Assembly: GCA_003154335.1 (NCBI GenBank)
Contig: PMDE01000123.1
Coordinates: 24,451-35,089, forward strand
Source of the DNA: Methanoregula sp.
GTDB lineage: Archaea; Halobacteriota; Methanomicrobia; Methanomicrobiales; Methanospirillaceae
Direction of reading: 5' to 3'
Length of the DNA: 10,639 nucleotides
In this document: positions 6,676-10,639 of the stretch, piece after piece
How the letters are laid out: each line of letters begins with the position of its first letter
Numbering within the stretch: position 1 is the stretch's first letter
The notes under the pieces: model-generated
What the model was told of the DNA's origin: nothing
Databases searched by the model: none
Seen by the model: the letters and a program-made list of their open reading frames with translations, nothing else
Position numbers and translations under genes: made by a program

Positions 6676-7549
6676 CCAAGCGGGATTCGCTAGGGTTGGT
6701 TATTGTTACAGCGAGAGCTTTGATTGCACGCATGAAATCCGATTCGATTGAAAGAAGCGGGCAGACTTCGGGTTCCGCAGCAACAACATCTGCAGCAAAT
6801 GAGAGCAGTATAACCTTGGAAAATTCGTCGGAGCGTCCGGCCCGCTCACGCACTTTATTGCAGTCAGCAGGCTCGCCGACCCGGTTCACGACCAGAATAA
6901 TATGGCCGATACCGAGTTGTTTCGCCAGTGCCGCAGATTCCCGTGCAACGGAAAGGGCATTGAATGAGGGATCTGCTACAACAACTGCGCAAGTAAACCC
7001 TTCAGCGACCGCTCTGCCGAAATGCTCAAGACCTGCCGGCGTATCCAGCAGGATCACTTCGTCTTTTAAGAGCCGCATATGCCGAAGGATTGCAGTAAGG
7101 AGTGTGTACTCAGGGCAGAGACAACCGGAACCGGCCCGACGGACCCCACCCATCACGAGCACCCGCAGGTTTCCGGCAACCTCTACCGAGAACCGGTCCA
7201 CTACATCACTAACATCGGGGTTAAGGGTAAGGAGTCCTCCGGGAGATATATTCTGTCCGGCACCCGTTTTTTCACGCAAGTATGCAACGCTTTCAGAAAC
7301 AGGAATAATCTGTCCTGCAATCTGGGGCGGTACACCCAGAGTCACCGCCAGATTCTGCTGAGGGTCCCCATCAATTGCAAGGACGCGGAATCCTTCCTGT
7401 GCAAACACGTGGGCGAGGAGGGCGGTGATCGTGGTCTTTCCAACCCCGCCTTTGCCCGTAATAACAATCCGTATCCCATCTTTGCCAGGTGTTAGAATAT
7501 GCCCATTGCCGGCTGGGGGTACACCTCGCGGATCCTCACGCTGGCTCAT
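6662..7549 (-). CDS. cooC: CooC, nickel-insertion ATPase for CO dehydrogenase
   Basis: A 295-residue P-loop ATPase of the SIMIBI/MinD class. In family members, ATP-driven dimerisation helps load nickel into the C-cluster of CODH in the cytosol. Visible motifs are the deviant Walker A GKGGVGKTT (residues 32-40), the switch I region AIDGDPQQNL (59-67), the CxC motif GCLC (Cys143 and Cys145), which in characterised CooC binds the metal at the dimer interface, and the switch II/Walker B region VILLDTPAGLEHF (from 165). All key residues are present. Its ATG (7549-7547) overlaps the cooS TGA as ATGA, so the two are translationally coupled. About 25 residues precede the usual start of the fold (MSQREDPRG...GKDGIRIVI). 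No internal start restores the ordinary length, so the extension is probably real. MinD and ArsA relatives share the fold, but the CxC motif and the cooS neighbour decide for CooC. Confidence 0.95.
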   Translation of the reverse strand: MSQREDPRGVPPAGNGHILTPGKDGIRIVITGKGGVGKTTITALLAHVFAQEGFRVLAIDGDPQQNLAVTLGVPPQIAGQIIPVSESVAYLREKTGAGQNISPGGLLTLNPDVSDVVDRFSVEVAGNLRVLVMGGVRRAGSGCLCPEYTLLTAILRHMRLLKDEVILLDTPAGLEHFGRAVAEGFTCAVVVADPSFNALSVARESAALAKQLGIGHIILVVNRVGEPADCNKVRERAGRSDEFSKVILLSFAADVVAAEPEVCPLLSIESDFMRAIKALAVTITNPSESRLAEFL

Positions 7550-9513
7550 ATTCCAAGATCAGTCCGCTTCCGCTCAATATGACTGGCGATGAGATCAGCG
7601 GCCTTTACCGGGTCGGGCTCGACTGCGAAACTGGCATTGACCGCTCCCTTGAGCCCCTCGGTAAGCAGAGAAACAACTGCCGGGCTACCGGAGATATGAG
7701 GCATCACACCAAGAACCGTGTAGACACCGGATGCAACAAAGTACGCTCCGATTGAGACTGCTTTCTGTGAATACCATTCCGGAGCTGCTCCTGCAATAGG
7801 TAATTTGTGGATGGGGACGTTGAGTGCATTGCCGAGTTCTGCTGCAAGCACGAGTATTCGTGAGTTGTCAACGCAGGAACCCATGTGGAGCACCGGCGGA
7901 ATCTTCAAGGACTCACAAACTGCCCTGAGGTCATTGCCTGCCAATTCCGCCGCTTCCGGCCGGAGAAGACCGGCTTTTCCCGATGCGATAGCGGCACAGC
8001 CGGTCTCAACACACAGGATATTTCTTTTTATCAGCTCCTTTGCTAATGTCACATGCCCGAAATCATGCTTTACATGCGGGTTGTTGCAACCAACAATCCC
8101 AACGGTTCCCCGTATCTTGCCGGCGGCGATCAGGTCAATGAGCGGTTTGAACGAGCCACCGAGTGCATTCTTGATCGCCTCATTGGAGAATCCCGACATA
8201 ACCGGCACGGGTTCTCCCGGGATCAGGACCCGCTGAGGGTTCCGGTTCTTGTAATTCTCGACAGCCATCCGCACAATCGCCTTGGCAGTAAGGTAGGCGT
8301 CCTCTGCATGGAAGTCAAAGAAGTATGAGCCCGGGATGGTTGCTTTTGAACTCGTGGAGATTATCAACGTGTGGTAACAGCTCGCAGTCCTGGGAAGCGA
8401 TGGAAAAATGCACTGGTAGTCGACAACCATCGCTTCAAGGGCACCGGTGGCGATGATCAGTTCCTGGTTGAGATGGTTGCCCGTCATCGGGACACCTTTC
8501 CTCATCAACAGTTCGCTGCCCGTGCAGCACATCCCGACAAGGTTGATCCCTTTCGCTCCGTATTGATGCGCCAGTGCCTTCAACTCCGGATCATCTACCG
8601 CCTTCACAATAACCTCAGAGAGCATCGGATTGTGCCCATGCACTGAGATATTCACGTAGTCTGCTTTCATGACCGCGAGATTCATCGTCGAGCTGGTTAT
8701 TGTGGGTGTGCCGAAAAGAATATCTGAAACCTCGGTACCAATCATCGATCCGCCCCAACCATCAGAAAGACTGGTACGCAGTCCCTGTATCAGGATGTTG
8801 ACATAATCCGCCCCGACACCCATCTGGATGCGGTGCATTGAATCCACCACTTCGCGGTCAATGCCCCTGGGGGTGATGCCCACTTTGTCCCAGATCTCCC
8901 GGGTCGTTTTCGGGGCACGGTTGAGAAACTGGAGCGTATTCTTTTTCATGCCGTACTCATCAAACATGGCACCACCGAGTTCAGTAGCAAGCTGATCGGG
9001 GTTCTTCCCCTCAGTTTTGATTCCAAACTCCTGCGAGATTCGTTTGAGTTTTTCTTCATCGGCGATAGCGTAATCCTTCGTTTTCCCGGTTCCCAGAAGG
9101 TACAGCGTCTCGACAATATCACGGCCATGATCCGAGTGGGCTGCCGCACCGGTCGTGATCATATCAAGCAGGTTACGAGAGACGATCAGGTCTGCATCGG
9201 CGCCACAGACACCGCGGATGCGGTGTGGCGGAATTATCCGGCACGGGCCCATGGCACACCGGGAGCAGGACAATCCCGACTCACAATATTTGCATGGCGG
9301 CTGCTGCATCTCGAACCGGTCCCATACCGTCTCGATACCCTCCCGCATCATCATCTCAAGGACGGGTTTAGCGTTTTCATCGATAGTACGCTCATTCTTC
9401 TTCTGTTCGATTAATGCCGGGTTCATGAGCGACATTTTTGCCCTGTCGAGCTCGCAGACATCGAGCTTTTCCCGGATCAGCTGGGGTTTTGGTTCTTCGG
9501 CCATCTTACTCAC
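7546..9513 (-). CDS. cooS: CooS, nickel-iron carbon monoxide dehydrogenase
   Basis: A 655-residue monofunctional Ni-CODH, near the family's usual 620-650, catalysing CO + H2O to CO2, two electrons and two protons. Residues are numbered from the GTG at 9513. Cys74 and Cys77 (CKYC) make a CX2C D-cluster site at the dimer interface. Cys83, Cys86, Cys91 and Cys103 are the B-cluster ligands. C-cluster ligand blocks are all present: HGHNP (292-296), GMCCTG (Cys329/330), DYQC (Cys368), GCNNPH (Cys476), TGCAA (Cys506) and GSCVDN (Cys547). The proton-relay block AAAHSDHG (His126, His129) and the YSQKA lysine (Lys584) are also intact, so the enzyme should be active. An ATG three codons in (9504) follows a GTGAG Shine-Dalgarno match and is at least as likely a start. 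cooC follows with an ATGA overlap. No CooF ferredoxin, hydrogenase or acetyl-CoA synthase gene is adjacent, so whether it oxidises CO for energy, detoxifies it or makes it from CO2 is open. Confidence 0.97.
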   Translation of the reverse strand: MSKMAEEPKPQLIREKLDVCELDRAKMSLMNPALIEQKKNERTIDENAKPVLEMMMREGIETVWDRFEMQQPPCKYCESGLSCSRCAMGPCRIIPPHRIRGVCGADADLIVSRNLLDMITTGAAAHSDHGRDIVETLYLLGTGKTKDYAIADEEKLKRISQEFGIKTEGKNPDQLATELGGAMFDEYGMKKNTLQFLNRAPKTTREIWDKVGITPRGIDREVVDSMHRIQMGVGADYVNILIQGLRTSLSDGWGGSMIGTEVSDILFGTPTITSSTMNLAVMKADYVNISVHGHNPMLSEVIVKAVDDPELKALAHQYGAKGINLVGMCCTGSELLMRKGVPMTGNHLNQELIIATGALEAMVVDYQCIFPSLPRTASCYHTLIISTSSKATIPGSYFFDFHAEDAYLTAKAIVRMAVENYKNRNPQRVLIPGEPVPVMSGFSNEAIKNALGGSFKPLIDLIAAGKIRGTVGIVGCNNPHVKHDFGHVTLAKELIKRNILCVETGCAAIASGKAGLLRPEAAELAGNDLRAVCESLKIPPVLHMGSCVDNSRILVLAAELGNALNVPIHKLPIAGAAPEWYSQKAVSIGAYFVASGVYTVLGVMPHISGSPAVVSLLTEGLKGAVNASFAVEPDPVKAADLIASHIERKRTDLGI

Positions 9514-9547
9514 ATCATAGTACAGATAATTGCTAATCCATCATCGC

Positions 9548-9557
9548 GATATATATC
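9548..9557 (-). promoter_or_regulatory. TATA box of the cooS-cooC operon
   Basis: GATATATATC is a self-complementary TATA element. On the minus strand its centre lies about 40-49 bases before the candidate cooS starts (9513 GTG, 9504 ATG), giving an expected transcript start near 9528 and a short leader. Because it is symmetrical it could also fire rightward, although the YHS gene has its own box. Confidence 0.55.
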
Positions 9558-9644
9558 TCTTGCCTCTTCACCCCAGGTTCCCCGCCGAAGTCCGTAGATG
9601 AGGCAGAATCAGAAGATCCTCTTCTCAATTGCAGGCCGCAACCA

Positions 9645-9652
9645 TTTTATAC
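9645..9652 (+). promoter_or_regulatory. TATA box of the YHS gene
   Basis: TTTTATAC lies about 40 bases before the ATG at 9688. The predicted transcript start near 9673-9675 gives a short leader that contains the GAGGT ribosome binding site. Confidence 0.5.
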
Positions 9653-9687
9653 CTTTGATTGGGAAAAGAGAATGTCTGAGGTACTGT

Positions 9688-9828
9688 ATGGCAATCGATC
9701 CTATCTGCAAAATGACGGTAGATGAGAAGACCGCTAAGTTCACCAGCGAATACAAGGGAAAGAAATATTATTTCTGTGCTCCGGGCTGTAAGAAGAAGTT
9801 CGATACGGACCCTGAAAAATACACCTGA
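9688..9828 (+). CDS. YHS-domain small metal-binding protein
   Basis: A 46-residue protein that is almost entirely one YHS domain: MAIDPICKMTVDEKTAKF, then YKGKKYYFCAPGCKKKF and DPEKYT. Cys7, Cys30 and Cys34 are the conserved metal-ligand positions; the same unit is found at the ends of some copper- and heavy-metal-transporting P-type ATPases and in stand-alone archaeal proteins. A copper, zinc or other soft-metal role is likely by homology but not shown here. I chose the ATG at 9688 because GAGGT (9678-9682) lies five bases before it, a TATA box lies about 40 bases before it, and the domain begins at once. The frame extends upstream to 9598 but those 30 residues have no family match. It is transcribed away from cooS-cooC across a spacer of about 170 bases. 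An 8-bp inverted repeat starts directly after its stop codon. Confidence 0.88.
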   Translation: MAIDPICKMTVDEKTAKFTSEYKGKKYYFCAPGCKKKFDTDPEKYT

Positions 9829-9912
9829 AGTATCCGGTTATTCCTAAAATGGGATATCCTGACGGCGTTCGAAACCCATATCCGACAAGGGCGTGCGATC
9901 ATTACGGATACT
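9829..9912 (+). repeat. Long-range inverted repeat just after the YHS stop codon
   Basis: AGTATCCG (9829-9836) begins on the base after the YHS stop codon and pairs perfectly with CGGATACT (9905-9912). Inside it, ATGGG (9849-9853) pairs with CCCAT (9875-9879). The nested arrangement could form a folded 3' untranslated region or a small RNA. An A/T-rich tail (GATATTTTATC) follows about 15 bases later. Confidence 0.35.
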
Positions 9913-10065
9913 ACAAAAGTGAAAAGATATTTTATCAACACTTTTTAAAACTGGTATGACATATCCCTTGGTTCGAGTTAGTTTAAATGAGTTTTAAAAA
10001 TGTGTCTTAACAATTACTAACCTTGTCAGATTCCCCGGGTTTTGGGAATTTGGAAGATCTCAACA

Positions 10066-10103
10066 CCTCTCGCGAAGGACCTGGATTAGGTTCGAGAGAG
10101 AGG
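10066..10103. repeat. Imperfect stem-loop, possible structured RNA
   Basis: CCTCTC (10066-10071) pairs with GAGAGG (10098-10103). Continuing inward, CGAA (10073-10076) pairs with TTCG (10091-10094), and CCT (10080-10082) pairs with AGG (10088-10090) around the loop GGATT. The plus strand then reads AGACCTAAAAAAG. No gene is nearby on the plus strand to own it as a leader, so an independent RNA is one possibility. Confidence 0.35.
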
Positions 10104-10178
10104 AGACCTAAAAAAGCATTGCAAAATTAACGTTATGGATCAGGTTTATGGCAGAATGTGTCATTCATTATTTTGTTG

Positions 10179-10427
10179 TTAGCTTGTCCCGGGAATTTTC
10201 TTTTTATAAGCTCCAACGAATAAAATCATTATACCAGTGAATATTACGAGTTCGCCTAATAAGAGATAGGGAGAAGCGTGGAAAGGATTGGGTGCGGGAT
10301 GGGGAATCCCTGAATAGAAAAAAGCGAGATACGATCCTATGATCATACAAATTATTCCCAGGACCATTATCTCAAGCCCGGGAGGAACAGCCTCGTATTC
10401 TCTGTAAGATATTTTTTTAATATGCAT
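10179..10427 (-). CDS. Small membrane protein, two helices, unknown function
   Basis: An 82-residue protein starting MHIKKISYREYEAVPPG that I do not recognise. One hydrophobic helix (EIMVLGIICMIIGSYLAFFY, about residues 19-38) is followed by a Pro-rich turn (GIPHPAPNPFH), a second helix (PYLLLGELVIFTGIMILFV, about 53-71) and a basic tail, AYKKKIPG. By the positive-inside rule both ends face the cytoplasm. I chose the ATG at 10427; a GTG at 10442 adds five residues (MGQIR) and cannot be excluded, since neither has a strong ribosome binding site. A clean topology with charged ends makes it a likely real gene. It stands alone, with non-coding DNA on both sides, and gives no contextual hint about its role. 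Confidence 0.6.
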   Translation of the reverse strand: MHIKKISYREYEAVPPGLEIMVLGIICMIIGSYLAFFYSGIPHPAPNPFHASPYLLLGELVIFTGIMILFVGAYKKKIPGTS

Positions 10428-10541
10428 TCGAATTTGTCCCACGTTATCCCATTTACCGGGCAGGAGAAAAATGTTATCAAATTATCCTGAATATGGAAGA
10501 TCGGGAGGGTATGCAATGCACCGATGCTTTGCCAGACTTTA

Positions 10542-10560
10542 TTACCTGCCAAACAGGTAA
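10542..10560. repeat. Perfect 7-bp hairpin
   Basis: TTACCTG (10542-10548) and CAGGTAA (10554-10560) flank the five-base loop CCAAA. It lies upstream of the small membrane protein gene and eight bases before a second, longer inverted repeat, so the two may act together. Confidence 0.45.
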
Positions 10561-10567
10561 CGATTGA

Positions 10568-10609
10568 GGAAGATCCAGACAGACAATACCACCTTTGGTC
10601 GGATCTTCC
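10568..10609. terminator. Perfect 9-bp inverted repeat followed by a T-rich run
   Basis: GGAAGATCC (10568-10576) and GGATCTTCC (10601-10609) are perfect complements. Within the 24-base interior, ACCA (10588-10591) pairs with TGGT (10596-10599), giving a nested stem. On the plus strand a pyrimidine- and T-rich run follows to the window end, the look of a transcription end signal. No plus-strand gene in this window ends here, so it may belong to an unseen small RNA, to a gene beyond the edge on the other strand, or be a binding site. Confidence 0.4.
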
Positions 10610-10639
10610 GTTTCCTTCTTTTCATCTTTCTTGATTTTT

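Larger units (their letters stand above)
9829..10178. other. Non-coding stretch with inverted repeats
   Basis: No frame in these 350 bases has a good start and length. I looked for tRNA features around the GGTTCGAG motifs (near 9970 and 10089) and found no cloverleaf. The stretch holds two notable foldable segments, listed separately (9829-9912 and 10066-10103). A smaller hairpin, ATTCCC and GGGAAT, lies at about 10030-10049. The rest is AT-rich. Confidence 0.4.

Noticed and set aside
6696..7495. Long plus-strand frames opposite cooC, and similar ones opposite cooS (7805-8236).
   Set aside because: These are antisense shadows of clearly homologous minus-strand genes; their translations have no family character.
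9960..10100. GGTTCGAG motifs suggestive of a tRNA T-arm.
   Set aside because: No acceptor, D or anticodon stems can be drawn around them.
10477..10639. Minus-strand open frame running off the window end, with a Lys/Glu-rich stretch (KIKKDEKKETEDPTKGG).
   Set aside because: Only 53 codons are visible, a second minus-strand frame is equally open (ending NRYLFGR), and strong inverted repeats occupy the same bases. It could be the C-terminus of a gene beyond the edge, but it cannot be supported from here.
1..10639. CRISPR arrays, insertion sequences and integrase attachment sites.
   Set aside because: No regularly spaced direct repeats, transposase or integrase motifs, or tRNA-derived attachment repeats were found on either strand.

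Overview
The window looks like chromosomal DNA of a methanogenic archaeon, most probably from the order Methanomicrobiales (Methanoregula or Methanosphaerula-like). The grounds are archaeal TATA boxes about 25 bases before the start or expected transcript start of several genes, Shine-Dalgarno matches of the GAGGT/GTGATC type, a very large soluble multi-PAS histidine kinase of the HisKA_2 type common in that order, and a CooS/CooC carbon monoxide dehydrogenase pair. The order is an inference from style and content; no rRNA or methanogenesis marker lies in the window.

Layout. 1-399: the C-terminal part of a SRAP (YedK/HMCES-type) DNA-lesion protein, cut by the window edge. 400-1428: sparse DNA with a possible small ORF (578-751), a hairpin with a T tract (760-787) and a small DUF1059-like gene on the minus strand. 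1429-2052: an AT-rich membrane protein of unknown function, compositionally unlike its neighbours. 2053-2987: no intact gene, but a probable frameshifted remnant of a membrane sensor on the minus strand. 2988-6251: a 1087-residue histidine kinase with six PAS domains. 6252-6661: a short region holding the 5' remnant of an APC-family amino acid permease, preceded by a palindrome-rich stretch. 9513-6662 (minus): cooS-cooC, translationally coupled through an ATGA overlap. 9688-9828: a 46-residue YHS-domain metal-binding protein, divergent from cooS. 9829-10178: no gene, but inverted repeats that could be structured RNA. 10179-10427 (minus): a small two-helix membrane protein. 10443-10639: no convincing gene, with two strong inverted repeats.

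How the parts work together. cooS and cooC form one functional unit: CooS is the nickel-iron CO dehydrogenase and CooC the ATPase that helps insert nickel into its C-cluster. All C-cluster ligand motifs are present. The D-cluster motif is CX2C, the form known from Desulfovibrio vulgaris CODH, rather than the more common CX7C. No CooF, hydrogenase or acetyl-CoA synthase gene is in the window, so the electron acceptor is not visible. The kinase has no adjacent response regulator. Two probable pseudogenes, an AT-rich orphan and long non-coding stretches mark roughly 400-2990 and 6250-6660 as accessory or decaying sequence. I did not find a clear new multi-gene system here.
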